Origin: Athripsodes cinereus | Lineage: Eukaryota > Arthropoda > Insecta > Trichoptera > Leptoceridae | Reading direction: 5' to 3' | NCBI GenBank assembly: GCA_947579605.1 | Contig: OX388310.1 | Span: forward strand, 4,340,001 to 4,404,000 | DNA length: 64,000 nt | Shown: piece by piece, positions 32,620-43,068 of the stretch | Layout of the letters: the number at the start of each line of letters is the position of its first letter | Numbering within the stretch: the first letter of the stretch is position 1 | Made by a program: the position numbers and the translations under genes | The notes under the pieces: model-generated | The model's input: the letters and a program-made list of their open reading frames with translations, nothing else | Databases searched by the model: none | What the model was told of the DNA's origin: nothing

Positions 32620-34090
32620 AAATTCAATTAAAACCTTTAAAAGGTGGTTCAGAAATTGAGGGGTCTTTTAATTATCACTTATTCAGGTCAATACGTAATA
32701 TTTTACGCAGGTAATAAGATTTTCCTGCCATTGTTTATAGCCGGTAATTTTTAATTAAATTGCCAATATTGATCTAAAGGAGAGGTCACAGGAAGTACCT
32801 TTTGCTTGAAGATAATTAAATTAATACAGCAGGGAGATTTTTTCTTGAAGTAACTATGTAAGATTACACTGAGAATTTCTGACAAACTTTGTGTCAATCA
32901 TAATTATCTTAATAATAAAACATATCGTATAATAATTTGCTCACTTACTCACGTTTGATTTCACGTTAATTGAAATAAAACAAAGTTCTTATATTTTATT
33001 AAATGACTGTCAGTCAATGAAACAATAATTAATATTGTTCAAAGTTTTATTCACTTAGTAAAGAGTATTTATATAAGACATTGTAGCTCAATACATAATT
33101 ATGTTGGGGTTAGTTGGGAGAAATTAACCATTTACGGTAGGTTTATTAGTAGCATTAAATTTGAATGTAGGTATTTTTTATGTGTTAAGAATAAATAAAA
33201 AAAGAAATTATTTTGTATAACTGAAGATTTCATATATTTTGTATCTAATACACACATGTGCAAAATGTTATCATACTTTTTGTAGATGTAAATAGAAAAA
33301 AAGGTTAGTATTTAAATTGATTGCGAAATAACTGCTTATATTCTAATACATATTTAAACATTTTTTTTATGCGGCGGCAGAATTGCCATCCACACTTCTC
33401 AACATTATACAACCAGATAAGTTTCCATATGATCAGTCATGGTCATACAAAAACTTAACAGTCTAATTAATGCCGGGAAAAATTCACCTATCCAGATATA
33501 CAGGATATCAAAGGATTAGGCTCAGAAAGCGGGTTCAAAATACCAGCATTGTGCCTGAAATATCTGTGTTCAAAAACTTTTTTACAATATTACAAGTGTT
33601 TATTATAATAGATTTTTGAATTTTAATGTACAAATTAACCGGTAAATCTAATTTTTGTAAATTATTAATTAAAGATTTCGGAGTTACCCCTGTAGCTGGC
33701 ATGACTAAAGTTATTATATAAACGGACCTAGAATGCCAAATATTTTTATTTCTCCTGCTAGTTCTGTATATTTAGGTATTTTTTCTGCGACGGTTGTTTG
33801 TAGGTATATTATGTGTATTTGGGACAGCGATGTCTATTAGGTACGTTATTTTATTACGTTTATAATGTTATACTAAATCGGGTCTATTATGATGTATTTG
33901 TCCATCTGTTATTATTGTTTTATCATAATAGAACCTGTAATTTTGATTTTCTAAAACCGGTTCCGGGTTGTATTTTATAATAAGGTTGTATTTTGGTTGT
34001 ATTCATATTATCTTAACATTAACTGGTAAAAATATTAGTTGATGTACTTGGCTGACAGCTTAAAGTAAAAAAAATGCAAATCAATTTCTT
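32620..34090. other. No recognised feature
   Basis: AT-rich, nothing supported, apart from a LINE-tail-like GGGGTTAGTTGGGAGAAATT at 33105-33125. Confidence 0.4.
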
Positions 34091-34097
34091 CCAACTA

Positions 34098-34467
34098 TCT
34101 AACATATAAAATTCTCGTGTCACGGTGTTTGTTATCATACTCCTCCGAAACGGCTGGATTGATTTTGATTAAATTTTGTGTGCTTATCGGGTAATTCTAA
34201 GAATCGGCCAACATCTATTTTTCATACCCCTTAAAGTTGAGGATTTTTGAAGACACAGATTTTTTTTTATTTTATGGACAATTTTTTTTATTTTTACATG
34301 GTGAGGCATTAAAAAACACATACAGCCCTAAATTTCACCCTTCTACCCTATTTTTTAATGGCGATACTAGTAATTCAATCATTTTCAACTCCGGTCGATG
34401 TACGAGTATAATCATTATGGCAAATAAATAATGTATATGGCAAAACAATGTTTGCCGGGTCAGCTAA
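34098..34467 (+). mobile_element. Non-autonomous Helitron
   Basis: Starts TCTAACATATAAAATTCTCG and has TGTCACGGTGTTTGTT and ACTCCTCCGAAACGGCTGGA, words seen in many insect Helitrons; ends GTTTGCCGGGTCAGCTAA followed by T, matching the CTRR-3' rule with insertion next to T. No terminal inverted repeats and no duplication, as expected of rolling-circle elements. No Rep/helicase frame. Confidence 0.8.
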
Positions 34468-34849
34468 TACACTCTTATATAATTGAAAACTGTAACTCGC
34501 TCGACTTCGTGTGGTTTCCTAAATTCATTTTTTCAAAAAGATTTTGCTATCGCAATGCGAACCCCTTGAATTGTGATGAAAAAAAAGATATCTAATTGAA
34601 ACTTTTTTTCAATGTTCATTAAAACGAAATCACTCTTCTGAAACGATAATAATTTGGATTTTATGTAAAGTTTACGAGAGAATGAAAAAACTTTATTATT
34701 ATCCCAAATGATGAAGAAAATAGAGGAATTCGTTTCTTTTTCACGGTATGAATTAATTAAAGTTGGAAAATCAAGTAAAAATATAGCAATTTTCTTGAAA
34801 GGAAGGTTTATACATACATATAATATCGTATTGAAATGTGTTAATCAAT

Positions 34850-35455
34850 AAATCGTTGCCGTGGAGGTGAAGTGATCCAAGCCACACTTTTTTGAAAAAT
34901 GAGTTAAGTATGCAGTTTTGTTCAGAAAACCACGGAGAACATAGTGGTGAAGAGAAATAAGTGAATTGATATTCTTAAAGGGCATTTTTGGAAGATTTTA
35001 AAGAGATGTCAAGTATTTTTACATCATTTCAAGTGTGTGTTAGAGCATTTCACTAACAAATAGTTCAATTAAATTATAGAAGTGAAAAGATCCAAGCCCC
35101 ATAGCGCCTAACGTTCCATACAACTTTTTTACAGGTGGATCTTTCTCAGCTCAGAAGTGAAAAGATTCCAACAACTTTTTTACAGCTGGATCTTTCTCAG
35201 CTACAGTGGTGAAATAACCCAAGTGATAAATTCCTGTTTACTTCTAACATATAAAAATTCTTTAATATTTTGTTATTTATATTAGTGGAATATGTGATCA
35301 GGAATATTGTTTCAAAATTTTAGCGTAATCCATGCAAAAATAACTTAGTTATTGTCAGATTAGTATTTTCGGATGTGACAGCGTAACTTCAACACCCTTT
35401 TTCTCGGAATGTCTGTCTTGTGGGTTAGATCACTTCACATCCACGGCAACGAAAT
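34850..35455. mobile_element. 598-bp TIR element with subterminal repeats, AAAT duplication
   Basis: CGTTGCCGTGGAGGTGAAGTG at 34854 and its near-complement CACTTCACATCCACGGCAACG ending at 35451 form ~32-bp terminal inverted repeats. AAAT flanks both sides (34850-34853, 35452-35455). Inside are repeated words AGTGAAAAGAT(C/T)CCAA and GCTGGATCTTTCTCAGCT (near 35085-35205). No transposase frame. Superfamily not recognised. Confidence 0.82.
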
Positions 35456-35655
35456 TGTCTACAATATTTGTAGGTATCAAATATAGTTTTTTATCTACAT
35501 CGTTATATTATCACTAAATTTTCTAATAAAAGATTTATGTCATGCACTCCTAAGGAAGTTCACATGTTTTATGTTTGTGTATCATAAACAACATATCTAT
35601 CAAGTTAATACTCATTCAAATAGGTTGACTATCGATGAGTGTTATCAACTGGAAT

Positions 35656-35933
35656 GATTAATCTATCATAATCATCATCATAGGCAGAAACCAGCCTCCT
35701 CCATTCAGAGCGTCTCTGTGCCAATTGCGTCACCTCTTTCCACGACATTCCTTGCGCTCTGATTTCGTTGTCATAGGAACGGTGTATTGTGAAAGAGGGA
35801 CGCCCAGCCTGACGGAACACCTGCGGACGAAAGAACAGTGCTCTTTTTGGCCAACTTTCGTTAGGCATTCTCAAAACATGTGTTAATTACACATGTTTTG
35901 AGAATGCCTAATGTAAAACATGGATTAATCTAT
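35656..35933 (-). mobile_element. RTE-D insertion with 5' inversion and 11-bp target duplication
   Basis: 35667-35922 lies between GATTAATCTAT at 35656-35666 and 35923-35933. The 3' end with ATGATGATGATT tail is on the left. At the 5' side a ~40-bp piece (35882-35922) is inverted: ACATGTTTTGAGAATGCCTA appears on the plus strand next to its own complement. This is the twin-priming pattern of LINE integration. Confidence 0.85.
35671..35880 (-). pseudogene. RTE-D C-terminal coding end
   Basis: Minus strand: HVLRMPNESWPKRALFFRPQ then VFRQAGRPSFTIHRSYDNEI RAQGMSWKEVTQLAQRRSEW RRLVSAYDDD. The GHVLRMP, RGRP-like, and 'W-x-x-LA-Q-x-R-x-x-W-R' segments are the last part of RTE proteins. It is open throughout but only ~70 codons long. 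Confidence 0.75.
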
Positions 35934-36029
35934 AAGTGGTTCAAAATATGATTAACATCTACACTTCTAATAAGTAAAATCCAGTTCCCAACATTCAATT
36001 GTGTCAAAAAATTCATAACAGAAATAATG

Positions 36030-36390
36030 TATGAAACAGTTTCCTCATATTACCATAGAAAATTCTGATTCTTTTCAGCCGCTTGAAATATTTAGTACAT
36101 ACGTGGAGGTCGTAAAAAGGAAATGTATAGAGAAATAAAATTTACAACATTTCAATTTGTAGCGAGTGTAAAACATGTAAATCAAATAAGAAGATTATCT
36201 CAAAGTCGTTTCATATTGAAACATTTTATCTTTTGATACAAATCGAAAATAAAATTATAATGTACCTTTTTGCGTAGTTACACCCGGATTTGCCCAGAAA
36301 ATTATTATCAAATAGGATAAATTAGCAAATAGTGGAAATCATTGAAAAACACCTAATATATTTTTGAAAATTTAATCATATGTAAAACAT
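36030..36390. other. No recognised feature
   Basis: AT-rich, nothing supported. Confidence 0.4.
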
Positions 36391-36576
36391 CGGTGGGCCT
36401 AGTCATAACACATTTTAGCGTTACGTTTTCGTTCAAATGTAGACGACGTGGCGAGAACGTGTCAATTTTCGTAGCTACTTGTGTATTTTAGCTACGAAAA
36501 TTGACGCGCTCTCGCAACGTCGTCAACATTCGAACGAAAACGTAACGCTTAAATGTGTTTTGACTAGGCCTACGGT
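36391..36576. mobile_element. Hairpin MITE family P, copy 2, CGGT duplication
   Basis: The 178-bp element 36395-36572 runs from GGGCCTAGTCATAACACATT to ATGTGTTTTGACTAGGCCTA with near-perfect arms (GTTACGTTTTCGTTC, GACGACGT) and the same loop as 8236-8410 (TACTTGTGTATTTTAGCTAC). CGGT precedes and follows it. Confidence 0.85.
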
Positions 36577-36579
36577 TAT

Positions 36580-37840
36580 ATATTTTTGCATAGATTGAAG
36601 AAAGAGTAGTTGTATAAAGGGCTTGGTCAATGGCCCACCCATGAAGACAATGTTGGCTTGAATGTGCCAGTAAATAGAAGTTCACGACTCTTAAGACATC
36701 CGGGTGAGGTGAGTTGGGTTTTTCTACAGTGTAACTGCCTGAATACTAATATCTCTGTCAATATAAAAGACATTGATAAACCTGCGCAAAGAATGAGACC
36801 TTGCAAAGTGTATATAATTTTACCTCTGTCTTGTTCATTACGGTGTCCATTGAGTACAAACATACAAACATGTTAATATACACGAACTTATTTAAATATT
36901 ATTATTTCGGTTTCCCTTCGCACAAGACACATTTCAAAAAAATCAATCAATTTAATCTCAAAGTTTGGTGGATTATACTTTCTTCCTTTTTTCTTTTTAC
37001 TTGATACTTTGAAATCTTGAAGAAGTTTGATTATTTCGTAACTTTGAAGGTATTTCAAAGTACTGAATTTGATTGAATTTTGTTCTAAATTTATTTTTTT
37101 ATCGCTTTAACGTCACAGCATCACCCGCAAATAGGTAGATTTTTTCTTAAGTTATTACTTTTCATATTGAATTATTGATATTCAGTCTAGCCAGATATAT
37201 AAGCCATTATTTTTTCTTTAACTATTTCGTTGCAATACGAGTTTTATATATATTAGAATCGTAATTTTTGTATTTTTTTATTCATTTAAAAAACAACAAA
37301 AAAAAACTGTTATTTCTGAACAGAGGAAACAAAGGTTACAATACACTAAACATGTTTGTAAACAATGAACAACGTCAGACAAAACAGCAAATAAACATTT
37401 TGGGTACCTACCCAAATACAGATCCACAAAAGTTAACAGTAGGTATATAAAAAATGAGGAATATTTCATTTTATTGTTTTACAATTCAGTGAATGTTAAA
37501 CTTTACAAAATTAAGGCAAAAAGTTCATATCCTGTTTGAGTTACAAAATTCACTGATCATTGTTTACAGAAATAATGAAATTTCGTTAAATTATGTTGCG
37601 AGATCTCTTTGTGATGATTTTAGCAGCTTGCCTCGAAACAGGCATATACATAATTATATGGAAGAAAAAACAATTGGTTTTAATTTTGCTTTATATTTAA
37701 TTATATCATTGCTGCATATGCAAAAAGCGGTATGTGAATTTATAAATATTTTGACATTCCTAGAATAAATTACTTATAATGACATCATAACCATTTTATT
37801 AAGTGATTCTTAGTATCAAATATTAAAATTCAATACTCAA
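36580..37840. other. No recognised gene
   Basis: Several 60-90 residue frames (for example 36610-36876 and 37493-37768) have no recognisable domain and ordinary AT-rich composition. Confidence 0.4.
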
Positions 37841-37870
37841 AGAATAATATCACAATATATATATGAAAGT

Positions 37871-38159
37871 GAAGGTTTTACTCCATTTCACTGCGTACAG
37901 TCGGGCAGAGACTTGGCTCATGCCTTTGCATACGGAACGAGGCTCGGCCCGTCACCGGAATATGCAGTTTGGATTTGTCGAAGAGATATTATGTTTCGAC
38001 ATTGGCGCATGTGTCTCATCAGGACCATCTTACATAATGGCCGACACAACATCAAATCCAGTATGCGAGGAGCATCGCATATTATGAAGATCATACAGTC
38101 TTCATATATATATATATATCTCTGCCCGACTGTACGCAGTGAAATGGAGTAAAACCTTC
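37871..38159. mobile_element. 289-bp TIR element with 41-bp identical termini
   Basis: 37871-37911 and 38119-38159 are exact reverse complements over 41 bp (GAAGGTTTTACTCCATTTCA start). It sits in a (TA)n context on both sides, the tail of the RTE-C copy. The ~207-bp centre is G+C richer and has an open frame (LAHAFAYGTRLGPSPEYAVW, then ICRRDIMFRHWRMC) that was not recognised. Insertion into TA suggests a Tc1/mariner- or piggyBac-unrelated TA-targeting element, not assignable. Confidence 0.82.
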
Positions 38160-38175
38160 GCCTCATATATATATA

Positions 38176-38710
38176 ATGAGTAACAATCCATTGGATTGGT
38201 CTGCAACGAGTTTTGTCTTTCTTCTCCATTCCTCCCTATTCTCAGCCAGTCTTTTCAGCTCTACGTATGAGCCACAATTCATGTCCCTCTTCAGTTGGTC
38301 CATATACGCATCTCTGGGCCGGCCTCTGCCGTTTGTGCCCTCAGTCCTACCCTCCGCGATGGCGATGAGGAGTCCTGGGTGCCTGATGTTGTGGCCAATC
38401 CAGTTAGCTCGTTGTTGGGTGATTCTCTTAAGGAGTTGCCTTTTTTCGCCTACCCTGTTTAATACTTCTTCATTTTCGACGTGTTCCGACCAATGGATCT
38501 TCAGCATGCGTCTGTAGCACCACATCTCAAAGGCCGCCAACCGTCCGCTTTCAATCTTGCTGATGGTCCATGTCTCACAACCATAAAGCAAAATGCTCCA
38601 TACGAAGGCTTTAGTAAGGTTCTTCCTTACGCTTAAATCAATGTTTGGGGATTCCAATATTTTAGACTTTTTGTTAAAGGCAATACTTGCCTGGTTTATC
38701 CTGCTCGCAG
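38176..38710 (-). pseudogene. RTE-C reverse transcriptase C-terminal region
   Basis: Minus strand from about 38710: SRINQASIAFNKKSKILESP, then LTKAFVWSILLYGCETWTIS, MWCYRRMLKIHWSEHVENEE, LLKRITQQRANWIGHNIRHP, GRTEGTNGRGRPRDAYMDQL and LAENREEWRRKTKLVADQSN. All RTE C-terminal landmarks are present in one open frame of about 175 codons. There is no catalytic box here. The start at 38768 lies beyond the junction and is not biological. Confidence 0.85.
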
Positions 38711-38757
38711 ACTCCGAGATAGAACTGAACGAAGCCTTACAAAAAAATGGAAAGTAC

Positions 38758-38940
38758 ACTGCTGTCAAAGTACAACATGAAAATTAATAAAGACAAAACA
38801 AAATGTATGGTCGTTGGAAGGGAGGAAACGACTGCGAACATTACCATAAACGGAGTGAGCATCAAACAAGTAAAAGAGTTTGTGTACTTGGGCAGCAGAA
38901 TAAACCAGGATGGACGCTCCAAATCAGAAATTGTGAGCAG
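38758..38940 (+). pseudogene. RTE-C RT segment, inverted
   Basis: LSKYNMKINKDKTKCMVVGR, ITINGVSIKQVKEFVYLGSR and INQDGRSKSEIVS are the RT region just before the part found on the opposite strand. The sequence stops exactly at the 13-bp target duplication. Together with the minus-strand fragment it restores the usual order of an RTE protein when the inversion is taken into account. Confidence 0.8.
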
Positions 38941-38954
38941 AATATCACAATATG

Positions 38955-39390
38955 CCAATAAAAAGGCCGAACAACAATTTAATGCCCAAATGAAAAGTTT
39001 TTAAAGAATATAACTAATGTTCGCACATTGCATGTGCTTGAAGCTTTCTCTTTTTTTGAAGTATCTGTTTTTTTGTTCGTGTTTACAACAAAATGTTAAT
39101 GTTGCATTATACTATACCAAATAATATTTACAAACTTTGCTGGTTTACTTATTATTAATGATTTGTCTGTGTATTGTTATTTATGTTATAACTGTTTGTT
39201 TGTGAAAGAAAATAAATTAAAAATAGAATGCCTCTTTTTGAATATGCAACGACGATATAGTGACCTGGTTTCGATATACGTACTTGATTTTTACAATGAC
39301 TTTGTATTATAATTAAATATAATGCAAAAATTAAAACTAATTGTGTTTTCTTCCATATAAAAACATGGAGTTTTACAGAACAAGCATCAA
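38955..39390. other. No recognised feature
   Basis: AT-rich, nothing supported. Confidence 0.4.
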
Positions 39391-39394
39391 CTCA

Positions 39395-39468
39395 ATCAAT
39401 ATACTATAATATTTCTTACAAGTGGTGTAGCCAACAGTCTTACCTACTGCTTGTAATGAATATAAAAG
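39395..39468 (-). repeat. SINE-A relic
   Basis: ATACTATAATATTTCTTACA, AGTGGTGTAGCCAACAGTCT align loosely with the SINE-A 3' half. Confidence 0.4.
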
Positions 39469-39799
39469 ATTTGATCTATTTCCCTAATTAATTATTATTA
39501 CTTCCTCATAAACCTTATACAGTATAAAGCTCTGCGTTAGATACGGTATAAGATTATATACATAATATGTGCCTAGTAAAATCCGTGTGAAATTATGATA
39601 AATGGCAGACTTAAAGAGAATTGGGTTATATTGATGAGTGATGGGCTGCGGGAGACATGTATTAATGCGAGCATTTACATTTCTGCCAAACATATACGTA
39701 CTTACATATTTAACGCATCATAACATGTGCTTGTTTTTCCTTTTCTTAATAGTATGCGAGTTTAAAGAAAAATTTAGATATTATTATTATTTATTTATT

Positions 39800-40295
39800 T
39801 TATTTTATACTTCTTGCACATCATCATTCACATAACAAAATCAATCTGGCAGAGAATTGTTCTTGACCAGTTTTCGAAAACCGAGTATAAAGATAAACCG
39901 CGTCATTTGCATCACACTAGATTTAAATTTAATGAAGGATATGTAGTGCCAAAATTCAATAATAAGTACGGAAAAAGAACATTGGAGTATAACGTGCCAA
40001 AAATACTTAATATGATGCCGGCATCTATTAAGAAATGCAAGAGTAAAAACATTGCAAAAAAATTAGTCAAGGATTGGTTGATAAAGTGTGGATTTATTTA
40101 TAACTAGTAATTAATTGTTTAATTGTAAGTTGTATAGATTGATATAATTTTTTTTTTTCGTTATGTAGTATATTTTGAACCTGTAAGAGAACACGCCGAC
40201 AAATCATTTTTGATTTGGCGTGACTCGTAAATTGTATTTGTTTTCTTTTCTATTGTATATTATATTTGTTACCAATAAATAAAAAAAAACAAATC
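39800..40295 (+). mobile_element. LINE 3' end with stem-loop (Daphne/CR1-like)
   Basis: Coding end 39814-40107 is followed by a 3' UTR with a hairpin at 40192-40222 (CACGCC...GGCGTG around AAATCATTTTTGATTT) and an AATAAATAAAAAAAAA finish. 5'-truncated; target duplication not found. Confidence 0.6.
39814..40107 (+). pseudogene. LINE ORF2 C-terminus
   Basis: The frame reads HTRFKFNEGYVVPKFNNKYG, KRTLEYNVPKILNMMPASIK and KLVKDWLIKCGFIYN. The sequence 'R-L-x-Y-x-x-P-K-I-x-N-x-x-P-x-x-I-K' is a common closing block of CR1/Daphne-like RT proteins. Polymerase motifs are missing. Confidence 0.6.
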
Positions 40296-40421
40296 AGTTT
40301 ACATAAGAAAAAATGTGATGATATGCAGTGGCGAGATTATCGCATTATAGTAATTTCTTTCATCTAACCACGTCATATTCACACTAAGCACAAAAAAAAC
40401 GATAAATATAAGAACACAAAT

Positions 40422-40998
40422 TTGAAAAATCTCTACATAATTCAAAATGAAATAAAAAACTACAATCACACACCTAACACTCCAAAAGGACCAGGAACTA
40501 CAGGAAGGGGTTTGGGGACGGATGCTGAGTTAGAAGACAATAAATACTTGGGTATGTTTGTATGTCGGATGATTTATTTGACGCCGTTTGATGAAACATC
40601 CATCTCAAGAGCGCGTGAAATGTTGGAAGAGCGATGTCTTCAGTTAATGTCCAAAGTGCGGAATATGTTGGAAAAGAGATGTCTTCAGTATGCTTCTGAA
40701 TGTTGTTATTGCTTGGTTTACACAAAGGTCCTCGAGTAATCGATTCCAGATGACAGGTCTAACGACACCAAAATCCTTGTCGTGGAAAAAAGACTTGTTG
40801 GTTCTATTGATCTCTTCCATTATGTTAGTGGATGCTTTTGCTAAACGTATAGGGGCTTACTTTTAGGTGTTTTGAGAGATGTGAAGAAACAAGTCAGAAG
40901 ATTGGACAGATCTGTGACATCCTGGCTGCCTTCCGTAAATAAATATTTTAAGACAGCGGATCTTGATCCACCCCAGATGAAGGATGAGGATACAAATG
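40422..40998 (+). CDS. Unrecognised possible coding fragments
   Basis: A 105-codon frame (40422-40739) includes two similar halves, AREMLEERCLQLMSKVR and NMLEKRCLQYASECC. A second frame (40867-40998) reads GVLRDVKKQVRRLDRSVTSW LPSVNKYFKTADLDPPQMKD and stops; it is preceded by GCTTACTTTTAG, a plausible 3' splice site. Codon use in the second block is less AT-driven than its surroundings. No family was recognised; it could be an exon end of a host gene or a LINE ORF1 relic. Confidence 0.25.
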
Positions 40999-41129
40999 GC
41001 TGACTCCAGCAGATGCAAATGGAAACTAGGAGATAGAGGATTAAAGAATAGTTTTTTTTTTTATATTTATTAAAATGCCATGATACAATCAAAATAAGCA
41101 TAAAAGTTTGATTATCCAATTAAGTAGAT

Positions 41130-41735
41130 CTGTTTTAAGACATTATATTTAGTAAAACAAAATATAGGTGTAAATTTAAAATTAAAATATATTAGAGATT
41201 ATAAATAATACTTCTAGATCTATGAAAGTGGACAGAAAACAAATAAGGTGGCAAAAGTTAATATTAAGCATTCGTGGTGAAAAATTTGATTTGCAATAGT
41301 CAAAGTCCTAGAGATAGTTATATACAGAGGTCTCTAAAAACAAATTTTCAATAGTCGTCACACAGTGAACGTGTCCAGAAAATCAACGCACTGCTTAGAG
41401 CCGCAGGGTGCTAGCGTCTTGCCTACGTAATAACGGCCTCGGTAAATAGTAGTGAGAAAATTGACACTCCTGCGTGTCAAGAAGTGTTAATAAACTGCCC
41501 ACATGAGTAATGTTATGTTATTTGTCATCTCTTTCACTGGGTTGGGTGTTTTAATAGATTAGTAAATTTGTCAAGCAGTCTTCGGATATAAAATTTTAGG
41601 TTCGCTGAGTTTGACGCAATTTGAACAAATTTAAAGTCTTTAAATTATGATTATCAAATTTTATAATTCATTTCGTAAACCTCATAATGTTAACAACTAT
41701 AAAACTTTACATTCTGACACGTAAAATGGAGAAAT
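41130..41735. other. No recognised feature
   Basis: A somewhat GC-richer block at 41360-41500 was inspected and gives no domain. Confidence 0.35.
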
Positions 41736-41737
41736 CC

Positions 41738-41782
41738 TGCCCACTCCACTAGGGACATGGCGTGAGGATATACTTAGTATAG
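41738..41782 (+). repeat. RTE-A 3'-end shard
   Basis: CTGCCCACTCCACTAGGGAC and ATGGCGTGAGGATATACTTA GTATAG match the last coding bases, stop and tail of RTE-A copy 1. Confidence 0.5.
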
Positions 41783-41784
41783 TA

Positions 41785-43065
41785 AGAAATCATTAATTCC
41801 TTTTGAATCAAATGCACAATGAATTGATTGAAATATTAGTGCCCACCAAGTCACATCACAAATACTTTCACTTTTAGTAGACTACGAGTAATTTTTGATT
41901 CATTATTGCTCGGGAAATTAACATTTACTCAATGAAAGGGAGTTTGAAAAAAACAAAGTACCTACACCTAAAAAATATTAAATTAATACATTTATAATCA
42001 CCATTATTATTTTCAGACCGAGTGCACGAATACTACCTTATCAGAGCCACCCGCGCTACGTCACAAAATCACAAAACTTAGTTTATTAATTTAATAGTGA
42101 TGGCCAGGGCATGGACATGTCGAAACTCAAGTCACTTCAATAAAGTACTTGTGAAACAAACCATATTTTGTTTCTAAAATTAATAATTACCTATCCAATA
42201 AACTTGTTATGTTATAACAGAACACAGAGAACGAAATATGAACCTATCAAATAACCATAAGTAGTTTAAATTGCAATATTCCATCAATAACATAATTAAT
42301 GAATCCGAGGATTTTATCAATTTTGTGTATGAAGTGGAGTTAATAATATGTTCAATTTTCGCAATTTTGATAGATAGATATTTTAATTCTGTTTCAATGT
42401 GCCATATTGTGTTTTCGAACAGTAACGATCTTTTTTCCTCAATAGTACACGTATCTGTTACGTCTCTCTTACCATTGAAGTCAATAATTTATACCCAAAT
42501 GTCAATAAATCTTGTAATACTACGGCTCATATAATGACAAAGATTGATGCGGAGGTATTACACGTACGGAAAATTTAGTAGAAGCTACTACTTTGAATGT
42601 GAATGATATAATACCTATACTTTAATGTAATAATATATTTCAGAAATCTGTCGAACAAATAAAATGTTAAAATTTATGGAATTTTAAAAAGGCATAAATT
42701 TGGCAGTGAATATGCTAACTTTTTTGAATTTACATAATTTTTCTTAAAAAAAAAAGTACTTAACTATTTATTGTAAAAATTAAGCGTGCTGTTTTTGCTT
42801 TCTGAGGATGTTTAATATTGTTGTTGGCTAAGAACACCCTTATTTTGTATTCCTGTTAAAAGCTGTTTCTATATAGTCGATATTTTCGACGAACGTTTCT
42901 TGTTGAAAGTTTATGTTAAAATATTTGGAAATATAACTTTCATTTAGTACTTCAACTTTTGTTAGTCGTCAGCCGGCTTTCGAGAGCTTCTTTTACTATC
43001 TCTAGAACTTTGAGGATTATTTATTTTATATAGAGGGGATAATTAATAAAATAGTAGAATGTAAT
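41785..43065. other. No recognised feature
   Basis: AT-rich; nothing supported. Confidence 0.4.
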
Positions 43066-43068
43066 TTC

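Larger units (their letters stand above)
35538..36026. mobile_element. Foldback family M, copy 3, split by RTE-D
   Basis: Left part: ATGCACTCCTAAGGAAGTTC to GAATGATTAATCTAT. Right part resumes at 35934 with AGTGGTTCAAAATATG and ends CAATTGTGTCAAAAAATTCA. The RTE-D insertion with its own target duplication explains the gap. Confidence 0.8.
37846..38953 (-). mobile_element. RTE-C insertion with 5' inversion, 13-bp duplication and nested MITE
   Basis: The block 37859-38940 is bounded by AATATCACAATAT at 37846-37858 and 38941-38953. In minus sense it holds: an inverted 5' piece (plus-strand coding, 38758-38940), about 50 bp of junction, the C-terminal coding region (38710-38176), and a (TA)n tail into which a 289-bp TIR element has inserted. 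The exact outer repeat shows these parts arrived as one insertion, with the MITE later in the TA tail. Confidence 0.85.

Noticed and set aside
38163..38768. Single 201-codon gene starting at 38768
   Set aside because: The first ~20 codons cross the twin-priming junction; only the part from about 38710 is RTE sequence.
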